Positions 22,150 to 33,598 of a DNA stretch of 64,000 nt are shown in pieces. The notes under the pieces were generated by a model. The model was given only the letters and a program-made list of their open reading frames with translations, was not told where the DNA came from and did not search any database. Location: NCBI RefSeq assembly GCF_020509005.1, contig NC_063016.1, forward strand, positions 1,922,001-1,986,000, given 5' to 3'. The position numbers were made by a program, and so were the translations under genes. The stretch comes from Fulvia fulva. Taxonomy: Eukaryota > Ascomycota > Dothideomycetes > Mycosphaerellales > Mycosphaerellaceae. The first letter of the stretch is position 1. Each line of letters opens with the position of its first letter.

Positions 22150-25100
22150 TTATCGTCCAACGAAATCAGCAACAACTAATCGTCTGGTGCTCGAAGCATC
22201 TTTACCTGCCTCGGCGGCCTCGGCGCTGATACCACATTGCTAGCCTGCGACATTGCAGAACTTTGGGGAAGCTGTAAGTTGCGACAAAATCACGCCTCCC
22301 TCTCTAGCGTGAGCGATCGACCTACAAGCAGCACGGCATAGAGCTTGCGCTAACTCGGCGGCAGTGCTTGTAGAGCACCCGCTAGGACTTCGGCACGTGG
22401 CGCTGATTGCCATGAACTGTTCATGACAAACGACCTCACTCCACTCAGGTGTACAAAGTGCCCGTTAGGCAAGCATCTCGAGTCTGGTAAGAGACATTCG
22501 GGCATGAAAAGCGACTCTCCATCAACGGTTCCTTGTCCGCGCTCTCTGGGCGGTCGCATGACACAATCTGGCACACTGCTGGTGAGCTCGAACGGCAAAA
22601 CTTATGTGCTAGTGTTGTGATATCCCTGCTTTGGTCAAGTCACTGCTAACAAGTTCGAGGAGCTACACAATTTACCACGCAGCGCAAGTCGCACACCTAC
22701 AGTGGCGCTGCTAGAGTGTATGCAAGAGGGCCACAAAGCTTGCATGAGCGTGCGAACGCTCTTGGTTTTCTCCGCCTTTTGCGGCGCTAAGTCAAGAATA
22801 TTTCCGATCGAAGCCGGCTTTGAGTTCAATAAAGGCCCCTTTGGCTGCACTGGTACACGTGGACATGTATAGTGACGGTAAACAATCCTCGGAACCTATA
22901 CAGACGACATGACTGGCAAGATCAGAGGACTTTTGATGCACCGTTGCACCGAGCGCTTCTGGAAGGTTGTCAGATGTCCTGCCACCTCTGGAATGGCGTT
23001 GACGGGTAGAGCCTTTTACCCATTGCGGCTCCATCTCTAAGGCTAGGCGACGGACGGCATGGCCAATCATGGTGGAGGTTACTCATGAAACAAAAGTGAA
23101 GGCTTGCTGGTCATGCAAGAGATGCTTCCTGAAGCAGCTACAGGAGAGTGCGGTATTGTCGAAGCCCACTAGAAGTATGCGGAAGTACTTCACCGTACTG
23201 ATGTGAGGGATCGCACATCGGAGAAGATGACTCCTTCCCGCTTCCATCACGGCCAAGGCACAGAATTTGGGATCAAGCCGCGGCGCTCCTATGTTTGGGC
23301 GAAAGCAGGTATCTGGGCTATGCCCATGTGGTCTCACACATCTTCACGGTGCTAGAGTCCACGCACGACCCTTGGTGAGCGAAGAGCGCTTTGCAAGATT
23401 AGCACAGGCTGTCCATTTTGTAGCAGTTCACCTACAACATGTTGAGCAGTCGCAGCAAACGGTGGAGACCATCCACTGCCAAGCCCTTCTTATCGACATG
23501 CCGTGTAGCTCTGTCGATTCTCCTCGCTCTTGGACTGCCATGGGCTTGAGCTCGTCATCTGGGGCGCCTCCAACCATGGCTTCTGTTATCGATCGACTCG
23601 CACACCACCGATGTCAGCACTGGCACTTGCGTTGGCATCGTGGAGTCAGGTATAGCTAAGTGCTCGATGACACTTGAATCGTGAGTGTTCGGAAGAGGAC
23701 TCGTCGAGCCATAACCAGGTGCTTCAGCGGACGGAGTTTGAGTACTGAACACCTAGAGCATATGAGCATTGGATCAATGAGCGGGCGATATCCAGTGCTT
23801 ACACCTCCTTCCGCTAGCAGCTAGCACAAATCTCGCATCGTCAATCGATTCGAGTATCCGCGGCTACGCCTTTCGCCTGGCATGGGGTCGATGGCACGGA
23901 CGCATGTACCCCAATATCGACTCAGAAATCGATGAGGCTGCGTCAGGCATGAAGCACACGGGAGAAGCGGCGATCGGGATCTTATGCTTCAACATGACAA
24001 CGCAACAAAGCGGTATGGCATCGCAAAGTGGATCTCACGTCTTCTACACAGAGTATATCATGGTCCTTGTCAGGGAAGAGGGGAGCATGGGGATCATGGC
24101 AGGCCATCAACCTTTCTGCGACTTCTACCTTCAAGACACCGAGCCCATGGATGGACGCGAATCATCGTATTACAACCCAAGGCCTCGCATTCGAAGCCTT
24201 CAATCAGGTTTGTTCGCTGGAACATTAAAATAACACTTCGTGACCGGATCACGCGGCAGCAGTGAGCATCGAGACCTCGGCGGGAGCGCTGGTTTCCGTT
24301 GTGATGAAGGCTGACGGAGCATGATTTCTGAGGTTGTTTCCTTGGAAGAGACACACGTGGCATGCGTAGAGGCGCAGCATGAGAGTGCGGTGGAGCTGAC
24401 TGCGTCGTGACATTTCCACGTCCTCGCAGAACCTCAATGCTTCCTCCTCGGAATCATGCTCAAGCATGGGCTCCGGTTTCAGGCCCGATAGGTACCTTGA
24501 TCATGTCGTGCATAGTGATGTGATTGAGGCGCAGCATGGTTCTTACCGACACCCTGGTCACCGACACGCGGAGCCATAACCCTGCACAAGACTTCATCTC
24601 GTAGCCACTTTCGTCAACTCAACGACCAAGACGATCTTTCCAGCTCGTGCAACATGCTCAGCTCTAACCCCAGTCCTAGCTCAAGATGGCAGGTGTCTGG
24701 AAGGCCAGCTCCGGCATCTCATCTCTTCGATAGTGCAGAATCCGTAACAATAAGCTGATACCAGGTGAAGGCCTGAGCGTACGGGATCACATTTTGTCGT
24801 TGGCCGCGTACATGCGCACTTCGCTGTCGTTTAGATCGAGGGGCTATGCCAGCAGTTCACGCCTGATGGTGATCATTTTCTCCGAGTTGGCAAGACATCT
24901 GAACGGTGACAGGCAATTATTCGACTAGTAACCCAGGGTCTGTTGTGCAGATCCAGCAATACTGCTATAGACTACGCATGTAGTCTGCTCAACTATGCCT
25001 CTCGGTGGGCAGCGTCCTGCAGATTGAATGCGAGCACTTCCGTCGACGTCCGAGGTGGACAGTCCAGCCTCTGGGGGTAGCAGCACAGGTATAAAAGATG

Positions 25101-25219
25101 TCGACACTTTCGAGCGATCTCAAATCCACCATCACACAGCTCGCTTCAGCCACCCGATCCGAATAGCCGCACACTTGCTCGACGACCATTGCTAGACCAA
25201 AGCCGCATCAACCGCCAAA
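22150..25219. other. 3 kb gene-poor stretch
   Basis: Only short, mutually overlapping frames occur. A plus-strand piece at 23,091-23,205 reads KVKACWSCKRCFLK and further pieces (GYAHVVSHIFTVLE near 23,310) hint at a decayed Zn2Cys6-type regulator, but stops and shifts separate them and the Cys pattern is incomplete. I see no other supportable gene. Confidence 0.3.
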
Positions 25220-25822
25220 ATGCAGTACAAGAGTATTGCCGCTGCCTTTGCTCTCTTCGCCGCCGCCGCCGCCATGGCCATACCAGCAGCTGCTCCAGCA
25301 GGTGTTCGTAGAATGCTATACTAGGCCGTTACCTCGCCGTACTGACATTATTAGGTCGGTGCTCTTGAGGCTCGGAACTGGAACTGGAAGCAGCAGTACC
25401 CAGATGTGAAGAATTGGGTGGCCTATAAGAAGCCAGATGGAACGTATGTCATCCATACTGAGATAGACATTCATCTGGTAAGTACTGACGATCTGCAGAT
25501 GGTGCGAGCCATACACAGAGCAGTACTCGTACTCCTACGCCTACTCTGTGAGCTCCTTCGTGAGCTACAGCTACAACACCAACCATCCAAAGGCTCGCAA
25601 CTGGGACTGGAAGCAGCAGTACCCAGACGTGAAGAGCTGGCTCGCCTACCCAAAGGACAACGGAAAGTAATCAAGCCATCTACCACAACTCTGAGACAGG
25701 ATCTTGAGATTTCTATGCTAACGGATTCTAGTTGGTGCCAGCCAGAGGATGACGACTTCTCGTACTCCCATGCTTACTCTTATAGCTACTACGCCAGCTA
25801 CAGCTCTAGCAGTAATCAGTAA
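25220..25822 (+). CDS. Small secreted protein with a duplicated Trp/Tyr-rich module
   Basis: There are four exons: 25,220-25,303, 25,355-25,443, 25,499-25,666 and 25,732-25,822. Introns are 51, 55 and 65 bases; all have clear branch sites (ACTGAC, ACTGAC, GCTAAC). The 143-residue product has a signal peptide (MQYKSIAAAFALFAAAAAMA) and then two copies of one module. Module 1 is ARNWNWKQQYPDVKNWVAY, then DGT, WCEP and a Tyr/Ser tail. Module 2 is ARNWDWKQQYPDVKSWLAY, then NGN, WCQP and a Tyr/Ser tail. Introns 2 and 3 fall at the same place and phase in each module, so the duplication included an intron. The first donor is GTTCGT, slightly unusual. The gene has a TATA-like GTATAAAAG at about 25,088. 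No known family recognised; effector or cell-wall protein is possible. Confidence 0.78.
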
Positions 25823-26430
25823 ATTCTTGAGCGTGAGACAGTCTGACCAATGGCGATTTCCTACTGAGGACTTTGCAGCCGACACCGAGACTGTGCAAGA
25901 GGATGGCGAAAGGTTGCAGTCAATGCGCGGAACAAACAGTCCTTACAAACAGTTGATGCGGCATGAATGATGCTGATTAGATAGAGCAGTGTCACTTTGC
26001 CTAATACAGACGCATACCTGGGTATGTCGCTTTCCTGTCTGCCTCGTCCCCTACTGCATATCGTATTGCGTGACGACGAGTGGGCTGCTGCAAGGTCCAT
26101 CCTTCCCAACTCGTGCTCGAAAGATTTACATCCAGGAAGAGCTGCCTCATGCCTGTCAAATTGCGACTGATTATGGTCGGATCCAGGCTTGCGGCATATG
26201 TTAAGCCTGTCATCCTTCTACGGGAAGTTCCCGAGAACTTGCAAAGTGCCTAGAGAGACGATCCACTGTGTCGTGTAATTGATGGAGTGATGTTCCGCGA
26301 TCGAAGAATCTGATCGTCGCAGACAGCCGAAGCCGCATTCCGATTTAGCCATGGCCAGATTTCTCACAACACCCATCGGGAGAGTGAAGAACATCAATTG
26401 TCTCGTCTCTCCACTTCTCTTGTGGTACTA

Positions 26431-26717
26431 CAGTCCTGGGCATAGTTTTTACAACCCCTGTACTTACGCTAACCACTTCCGGCTATCCATGTCCATCTCA
26501 GAAGGTGTTGCTACCTTCAATCTCACCATCAAGAATGGGCCAAGCTCACACCTAAGGACATACAACGTATATGCAAGAGTATGCGAGAACGCTGCGAGGC
26601 AGTAATAGCCAACAATGGAGGACACACCAGGTGGTGAGCTACGCCAAGCAGTGGATACATCCTTCCTAATGAGGACAGGTGGAAGAACAGGGGTTGTAAA
26701 AACTATGCCCAGGACTG
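26431..26717. mobile_element. MITE with 31-bp perfect terminal inverted repeats and TA target duplication (Tc1/mariner-like)
   Basis: The left end starts CAGTCCTGGGCATAG and runs 31 bases to 26,461. The right end (26,687-26,717) is its exact reverse complement. Both ends are flanked by TA (26,429-26,430 and 26,718-26,719). The CAGT start and TA duplication are hallmarks of Tc1/mariner-type elements. At 287 bp it has no transposase and would be mobilised in trans. The open frames across it are not family-like. It is not visibly RIP-mutated, which suggests recent arrival or a length below the RIP threshold. Confidence 0.88.
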
Positions 26718-27043
26718 TACCATATCGGGCAGCTGAGCACAGCTGACGTATCAGGCCCACGAGAACTGATTGGTGACGATGAGTATAGCATTCCTTCCTA
26801 TATATCTGTCAGCTCAATTATACTTCCTACGCATTCCTCACCATGCAACCGATCGCAGCAGCAGTCACAACAACAGTCTACCAATCTCACCTACATTACT
26901 ACCTAGCCGTCGCAACAGCAGCAGTAGCCAGCTTCCACGCCATCGACTCAAATACCACGACCAAGGCCATCCAGCAGTCACCAAGAAAGAACTCCATCTT
27001 CTCCCTCAAACACTAAACGACCAACGATACGCGACACGACACG

Positions 27044-27295
27044 ATGTCCGGCCTTACAAGATCAGCCCTACTTCTCGGAAGCTTTGGTGTCGCGGCTTGG
27101 AGCATAGGAGCCAACAGAGCCGCCGTCCGCCTTAGCAGCACAGCCTCCAACGCTATTGCGGATCGATACCTGGCGTTTGACGATCCAGCTCGGGATGCAA
27201 AGATCTCTGCAGACGCGGCAGCTGCCAGGAGGAAATGGAGACATGCCTCGATTGCTCAGCAGATTCGGGATGAGCTGAACAGCCAGCTTTGCTAA
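27044..27295 (+). CDS. Small hypothetical protein, possible mitochondrial targeting
   Basis: An 83-residue single-exon frame starts MSGLTRSALLLGSFGVAAWS. The N-terminus is Arg/Ser/Ala-rich with a short hydrophobic run (either a mitochondrial presequence or one membrane segment), followed by a charged helical part (DDPARDAKISADAAAARRKW). No domain recognised. The start lies after an A/C-rich leader typical of fungal mRNAs. It is convergent with the SDR gene. Confidence 0.45.
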   Translation: MSGLTRSALLLGSFGVAAWSIGANRAAVRLSSTASNAIADRYLAFDDPARDAKISADAAAARRKWRHASIAQQIRDELNSQLC

Positions 27296-27606
27296 TTGTG
27301 TGTCATGATCAGTGATCAGTCTGGAGATGCTTTGGTGGAAAGGAGGAAGATTGATGAATGGATGATGGAGTTTCGGGCGTCTATGATTGGGTAAACAGAA
27401 CCAGATAATGAGTGTTGCTTGAGATGTTGCTTAAGAGGATGGGACAAGCAAAGAGCGTTTCGCATGTCGAGCTTGGGTGTTCATGGAAGATATTGCGTCG
27501 GCTGCGCATACGAGAGAATGTTAGTACCATCAGCGGCAGCAGTCCAAGGGATACTACCACTTCCGCCATGTCCACTTCCTCTTCAGATCGATCGTGTGAC
27601 ATGCCG

Positions 27607-28569
27607 TCACTTCGTACTGCCCCAACCTGGCTGAGCCAACCACTCAAAGACCTCTTTGGTCATGGTAGCTCGTCCACTAGCAGTAGCCCCGGGTCCCTGC
27701 GGACCTGGATCCATCTTCCAGTCAACATATCTTGCTTGGCCTTTAGTGACCTCCATAACGTATCCGCCTCCAATGTCATCGTCTTCGACACACCTCAACA
27801 TAGCCTCTGCCACCTCTTCTGGAGCAACCCATTCATCTTGCTCTTCAACCAGCATTTGCAGCTTTTCGGGATGGTCGGTCCACAGAGGCGTTTTGATCAC
27901 GCCAGGAGCTACACCATTGACGCGGATGCCGAGGGATTGGTCGAGAGGTTCGAGCGAGCGGATGAAGCCAGAGACGGCATGTTTCGATGCTTGGTACAAT
28001 GGAGTAGCAAAGCCTGGTGTTTGGCCAGCGATACTGCTGATGTGCACGACTCGCTTAGGGTTCGTGACGGAAGCTTGCTTGCCCTTCTCGGCTGGGTTGA
28101 GGAAGCGAGATATGGCGAGCTGCGTTGCCCGGATAGGGTGGGTGAGGTTCAGGTCCAGGGTAAAGTAATGGCCAATGCCCTCCTTCTCGGTGCCGTGGAC
28201 TGGGTCCTTGGCCTTGTCACTGCCAGGAGGGTTCCAGAAGTTGGAGGAATGTGGCTCGAACACTCCGGCGCCGGGACACACAATGTCTATACTGCCGAAC
28301 TGCTTGTCTGCCTCATCGAAGGCGTTCTCAAGCTGGGACCATATCGTCACGTCTGTCTTGACGAACACTGCCCGCGGTCCATCCGGTGAAGAGTAGTTGT
28401 CCACTAGCTCTTGTGCTTCCTTGCGCAAGGAGATGTCGGCTATAACCACATTCGAGCCGCGACTTAGGAGGAGCTCGGCGAACGAAAGGTTGATCCCGGA
28501 GCCAGCGCCTGTGATCAATGCAGTCTTGCCCTCCACCTTGAAAGGAAGTGTTCCGGTCGCTGCGGCCAT
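27607..28569 (-). CDS. Short-chain dehydrogenase/reductase (15-hydroxyprostaglandin-dehydrogenase-like)
   Basis: This is an intronless 320-residue classical SDR. The cofactor motif TGAGSGIN is at residues 20-27 and an acidic residue after beta-2 (ADIS, Asp45) points to NAD(H). The catalytic Ser is in HISSIAG (about 178-179), with Tyr192 and Lys196 in YQASK. APGVIKTPLW follows as the usual post-catalytic loop. The stretch that normally reads NNAG is CPGAG, so the structural Asn is absent. I chose Met at 28,569 (MAAATGTLPF) over an upstream in-frame alternative start at 28,638, because it sits just before the Rossmann fold. Role: oxidoreduction of an alcohol or ketone in the cytosol; substrate unknown. 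Confidence 0.88.
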   Translation of the reverse strand: MAAATGTLPFKVEGKTALITGAGSGINLSFAELLLSRGSNVVIADISLRKEAQELVDNYSSPDGPRAVFVKTDVTIWSQLENAFDEADKQFGSIDIVCPGAGVFEPHSSNFWNPPGSDKAKDPVHGTEKEGIGHYFTLDLNLTHPIRATQLAISRFLNPAEKGKQASVTNPKRVVHISSIAGQTPGFATPLYQASKHAVSGFIRSLEPLDQSLGIRVNGVAPGVIKTPLWTDHPEKLQMLVEEQDEWVAPEEVAEAMLRCVEDDDIGGGYVMEVTKGQARYVDWKMDPGPQGPGATASGRATMTKEVFEWLAQPGWGSTK

Positions 28570-28639
28570 GATGTATATATAGATGTTGATTCGAGGACTT
28601 ACTGTTTGTAGCCATGCTGTGGCGGAAGGAGAGCTCACA

Positions 28640-29220
28640 TTGAGCTATGGCACGGCGGCACGGCATACCTACCACAGCCGACTCCGTAGTGCTCGCAGCT
28701 TGCTATGCCGGCATTGAGGGGCGTGAGGGGCTGCTGCAGCGAGTCGTGGGTGGCGAGAAGAGGCACCGGTGGAAGAGTTGAACACATGCGGCTTACGGGT
28801 ACGGGTACCAGCGTGGTCACGACCGCACACGTGACCGGGCAGGTGAAGCAAGCTCCGGCGAAGAGCCGAGGAAAGTCTAAGCGGCTCCTTCCAAGTTCCA
28901 ATGCCCGACGCGACGCGTTCGAGCGCGTCCCAACACCTCCATCGATACATGTATCCGATCCATAGCCCTGACCTGCTGCAAGTAAGAATTGGCCAGCGTG
29001 AGCTCACGAAAGCGAGGAACACCGAACCAATATGATGGAGAATCACATTCTACTAAACGATCACGGACTGGCTATGCTACTTCCTCTGGAAGGTACGTCT
29101 TGAAAGTACCAGGCATTGGGTCGTCGCGCAGAATGCAGCGTAGTATGCGAGATACGTGCTGCACGAAGCGCTGCTCTCCGCTCTCACTGCTCTCGAGGCA
29201 GTGCCGCCTTGTTCTCGAGC
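28640..29220. other. Divergent promoter region
   Basis: This lies between the minus-strand SDR gene and the plus-strand unknown gene. It contains short GTACGGGTACGGGTACC-type repeats near 28,796-28,808 and no coding sense. Confidence 0.4.
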
Positions 29221-30921
29221 ATGACTGACGTGCTTCTGGCCGGTAGCAGTGACAGAGCGTTCAGACCGCGTATCCTGTACAGAGACCACCCTCAGTCTGG
29301 CGTTGGGAAAGACTTCCACTCACTTCCCTACCCATTGCCCCTCTTGCCCAAGATGACCTGGGAAACACTTAACCAAGATGTCAAGGCACGAGCCATGTGC
29401 GCTAAATGCAACAAGCCTCGGACATCAACACCACATCAGAAGAAGCTGTTCCTAGTCGCCGAACGATTGTCGTGGGAAACTGGAGTGACTCCTCTCTCGG
29501 CTAGAAGCCAGAATGACATTGCTCTTTGGGCAGTGAATGCCGAGCTAGACATCTATGATCCGGCTGTCGAGGACGAAGATACTGTGCTTGGTGGCAAGCA
29601 CAGTAGAGATGAGCCGGCTTACCCATTCAAGTCCGACGAGGAAGCCGAGTTCGCAATGAGGATTATCGCCAAGGCAGAAACACTTACAAGGAACAGCTGG
29701 GAGGTGTGGAAAGCTCAAGCTGACGCGGCACTCAATGTTCCACCGGCAAAGGCAAGTACTGGGCCTGGCAGTGCTGCAGAGCCGCTTGATTTGACCTCAG
29801 ATGGGCCCAAAACTGCCGTAGGAAAAGATTCGGGCCAGCCACCACAAAACAAGCAGCAAGATGCTGTGTACAAGCTACTTCGAGAATGGTCGAAAACCGA
29901 TTCGATACTCAAGACTGTCTTAGACGCCCTGGAGAAGAAGGTCCCACTCAGTCCGCACGGCGTCCAGATATTCAACCTCAAAGTTGAGGCTGCTACGAAG
30001 GCTGTCAGAGGGATGAGTAGTACTGTCGCAGAGCCCGACGTCACAACAGCGGCCAAGGGCGAATCCCCAGCGGTGCTTGAAATACTTGCCGCAAAAGCAA
30101 GAGACGACCCTGATTTTCGAGCCCTCACAATGTCAGTCTCCAAAGGTGTTGCTACCGCACAGATGCGGGCGCTCTTCCAGACGCACGTCCTGGCTGCTAG
30201 AGCAGCAACCTCTGAGATCAGGCAACCGCTCCAGCGGATTTCGCCGAACTCTACCACCCAGAATGTTAAGGGCAAAGCAGCCGATAGGGAAGTGCCTCGT
30301 AAGGCGCCAAAGAAGCTATGCAGCTATCAAACGTTGAAAGATTTCTATGGCCTGTTGGACAAGATCGAACGCACATCACCTATGGGCGCAAAGTACCTCG
30401 AGGCTTACGCAGAGAGACTGCAAGCTGAGAGTTGCAAAGATTGCTGGTTCAGCAAGAACGTGCTTCCAGGGCTGACAGAGGATGAGCCAGAACACTTGGT
30501 CAAAGCGGCACCCACGGCGCCTGCGGTCCAACACAGAGCAAGCCTGACCACAGCGCGATCTGCGCCATCGCATGCTCATGGCTACGTCGACAGGTATAGG
30601 GCGCAACACGGCCAAAATCCTCCTCCACATACCATGCGCCATTCCGCGGCTGAGATGCCACCCCGGCCGCCTGTTGCTGCAACGGAACGCTTGCTTACTA
30701 CTACTGGCATAAGCCGTGAGCACTCCATGGGCGTGCCTGGGCCTCAGTGGGTACCAGCACATCAGCAACACGTGCAGCTACCCACAGGGATAGTGTTTCC
30801 AACGCCCGAGCAGCTGGGTCTGCCTCCAGCATCGCAAGTACCAGGAAAGGCTCAGGGCACTTCTTCACTACGCTACGTCTCGCCGTATGCAACGGCCCCA
30901 AGCAGGAAGGATCGTCGTTAG
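29221..30921 (+). CDS. Hypothetical protein, largely disordered, 566 residues
   Basis: This is a single long frame. The first ATG is at 29,221; ATG at 29,353 (MTWETLNQDVKARAMCAKC) is an equally plausible start, giving 522 residues. There is a short CAKCNK element near the N-terminus and a CKDCW pair at about residue 405, which might bind metal, but no known domain. The centre is Ala/Lys/Glu-rich and helical (VYKLLREWSKTDSILKTVLD). The C-terminal third is Pro/His/Gln-rich and disordered. No signal peptide or membrane segment. Codon use and frame length support a real gene. Function unknown; a nuclear role would fit the composition but is only a guess. Confidence 0.65.
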   Translation: MTDVLLAGSSDRAFRPRILYRDHPQSGVGKDFHSLPYPLPLLPKMTWETLNQDVKARAMCAKCNKPRTSTPHQKKLFLVAERLSWETGVTPLSARSQNDIALWAVNAELDIYDPAVEDEDTVLGGKHSRDEPAYPFKSDEEAEFAMRIIAKAETLTRNSWEVWKAQADAALNVPPAKASTGPGSAAEPLDLTSDGPKTAVGKDSGQPPQNKQQDAVYKLLREWSKTDSILKTVLDALEKKVPLSPHGVQIFNLKVEAATKAVRGMSSTVAEPDVTTAAKGESPAVLEILAAKARDDPDFRALTMSVSKGVATAQMRALFQTHVLAARAATSEIRQPLQRISPNSTTQNVKGKAADREVPRKAPKKLCSYQTLKDFYGLLDKIERTSPMGAKYLEAYAERLQAESCKDCWFSKNVLPGLTEDEPEHLVKAAPTAPAVQHRASLTTARSAPSHAHGYVDRYRAQHGQNPPPHTMRHSAAEMPPRPPVAATERLLTTTGISREHSMGVPGPQWVPAHQQHVQLPTGIVFPTPEQLGLPPASQVPGKAQGTSSLRYVSPYATAPSRKDRR

Positions 30922-30924
30922 TGT

Positions 30925-31410
30925 GAGTGACGCACGCGCTGCGAAAATCTCAGTGACGAGGAGAACTGGGCCAATCTACGCATGGCGTTGCACAACGGCT
31001 TCGATCTTGGAGTGAAGTATCGAGCCGCAGCGTCGTAATGCCAAGGACTCTGGCAGATTTGTTGAAAGTCTCCGGTCTTTATGGGCTGCCCTTCCTGCCG
31101 CAGTCAAACATGAGGCATCGCGCCTCGAACAGCTGTGGCATGAATTTCTCTACTTTGACGCCGGGGATCAAGCTAACAGACGCGCTGAGGTGAATATCTA
31201 GTGTCAGACTTACGGATGTTTCAGCTTGTAAAAGCACGAAAAACGCCTTGTGTGTGTTTCTGTAAGGTGAAATCACGTAGTACATCAGCCATGACCCTGT
31301 CCAACGCGCCTGTGTCCTAGCCTGCCCCGACACGGTAGCCGGAACGCCTTCGCTAAAGGACAAGAGCCTTACGCCATCAACAATCTCGATCTCCCTCCCA
31401 GTCTTCTACC
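30925..31410. other. 3' intergenic region
   Basis: This is the convergent gap between the unknown gene and the RING gene. Nothing supportable seen. Confidence 0.4.
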
Positions 31411-31415
31411 CCTTT

Positions 31416-33023
31416 CTACGCATCAGACATGACAACGTCCTCGCCGTCGATGGTGTGATTCACCTGCCCATTAGCATGCTCCACCTCAGGCTCTGCTACC
31501 TCCGGGACCTGCTCGCGACAAGTTGGGCAAGTGTTGAACTGCTGCAGCCAAGTAGCGATACAGACCTGGTGGAAGTGGACGTGGCCGCACGGAAGCTCTG
31601 TTAGCACGGCCTCGTCCTCGATCTTTTCAATGCAGACCGGGCACTGGGTACCCTCTGCCAGACCAGCAGTAGCAAAGGTCTTGCGTGGAAGAGCAGCGAT
31701 AGTAGTAGCAGATGCCGGTCGTGTTGGGACGCTCACGCTGCTGGGATCCATTGCTTCCGCCCAGTGCTCGTAGTGGTCATCGTCACGGTCGTCGTCGGTC
31801 TCTTCGTCCTCTTCCGGCATATCATCGAAGTGCATACCCCTACAAACAGAAGGGTGTTAGCCATAGTCGAGAACCACGCGGCAGTGTCTTAGACCGTAGT
31901 ATGAATGGTGGACGAAGCGCGTCGTCCAGCGCATGCCTCGCTCGCGCATTCCGCTAGGTCTAAGCCACTGCCCGATATCTTGTACCGTTTGTGCAGTAAC
32001 TTACCATTCACGCTCATCGAACTGCTGGAAGCTGTAGCCAAGCTCGAAACGGCGACGCTGGTTGAGGTCGCCCAGGAACTCGACAATGGCGCCCACATCT
32101 GGAACAGCTGTGAGCAGGAATGTGGCTTGCAGTTCTTGTTGTTTCTTGCAGAGTTCATCGCCGATGCAGACCGGACACACAGTTGGCTGCAGCCATGCGG
32201 GAACCGAAACACCGGTGGAGAGAACGGGAGGGTCGTAGTCGGCGATCATGTCAACCAGATCTTGCATGCTTTGGAGGTAGCCATTGATACAGCCGGTAAT
32301 GCAGCGAGTATGTGGATTTGCAGTGCGAAAGGTGGGATCGGTGTAGCGAACGACATCTCCGGTCGGCCTGACAGTAAGGCGGAAAGTTTCGTCGGTGGCG
32401 ATGTCAATGATGCGGGAAGTATTGGGGCAGTCTTTGCCACATGTAGGTGGATGTTGGTGAACCACCTTCTTGCCGTAGATCTGGTAAGTGTGGCCAGTAG
32501 CGTCAGCGGACGTCTTGTGCGAGTATTGTAGGTGAGAGAGCTGGAGGTCGACGATGCTGTCGTTTGTGTCTGTGGTAATGTGCGACACGGCGTACACCCG
32601 TGGTGGTGTGGCCGAGATGTCGGAGAGAGATGTATGGCTCGAGGCGTTGGCGACACTCCTATCACTGCTCTCGTTGCCACTCTGGCTGATGCTGTCCTCA
32701 TCGTCGCCCTGATTCTGCTCATTCTCACCATCATGTGATTCGTCACCTGCGGCCTGCTCAGTACTGTCTTCAGCACCCTCTCCACCCTCGCTCTCCGAGT
32801 CAGAATCATCCTCGTTGTCCTCGTCGCCTTCGCCGTCCCCATTGTAGACTGGTACGAAGACCTTCTCGACGTAGATGAGGTCGCCAATTTGGATGCCTTG
32901 TAGAGCGGCGCGCTGCAGCTCGGACAACTCTGTGATACCGGCCATGTTTGTGGTGGTAGTCTTGCTGCGACGTATGTTGAACAGCCAAGAGGTCAGCTTT
33001 ACAAGGGGAGAAAGTGTGGTCAT
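31416..33023 (-). CDS. RING-H2 finger protein, putative E3 ubiquitin ligase
   Basis: Two exons on the minus strand, 33,023-32,005 and 31,839-31,416, are joined by a 165-base intron (GTAAGT to TGTAG, branch GGCTAACAC, phase 2) to give 480 residues. A second Met at 32,945 (MAGITELSEL) could be the true start. The N-terminal third has an acidic Glu/Asp/Ser run. The middle part has Cys pairs (PTCGKDCPNT, TRCITGC, VCPVCIGDELC) that may form another zinc site. The C-terminus holds the RING: CPVCIEKIEDE, then LPCGHVHFHQVCIATWL, then CPTCR. Family knowledge: such proteins pass ubiquitin from an E2 to a substrate. The large intron is longer than the local norm. The substrate is unknown. Confidence 0.85.
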
Positions 33024-33598
33024 TCGTAAGGCGGTGCAGGGTCTAGGGGTGTGGTTGTAGTGTTGTGGATACAGGAAGTGCGAAGTGAAGCTCGAATCGG
33101 CTAGAAGCGTTCAATAACGCTAGTGGCGCGGGTGAGGGCAGGGATGCTGCGGCTGCATGTGAATTCTCGTGGCTGCGTGCTTGTGCTTTTCGCGCGGCTT
33201 GATTCGATCTCGACGGCGGGCAGCAGGCGGCGGTAATCAGTCGTGCGACTGCTGGCCCTGCTGATGTATTTCCTTGTCCCGCGATGCGATATCTGTATCA
33301 GCTGATTTGGTTCAAGTGCGGTATCCAAGCCTCACTCGAGGGTGTCAGTGACAACAAGCAGGAAAGTCCTGGCGCAAAGATTGCACGTGCGAAGAGCGAC
33401 CTCTTGACGTTGACTCACTCGTCGGCGCTGAGTGGCCGAAGGGAAGAAACAACAGAAACATCGAAGCGCTGAGATGAAGTCGAGAGTGGCGAGAGTGGCG
33501 CCTGGCGGGGCCCACTTTCCAGGCACCAAATGCAACAGCACACGTCTCTGCACTCTGTACAACTCATTTCATTGACACATGCGCGCTTCTTCACTCAC

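Noticed and set aside
26464..26760. 98-residue minus-strand frame over the MITE
   Set aside because: It spans the element and its flank, has no transposase motif, and the element is too short for one.
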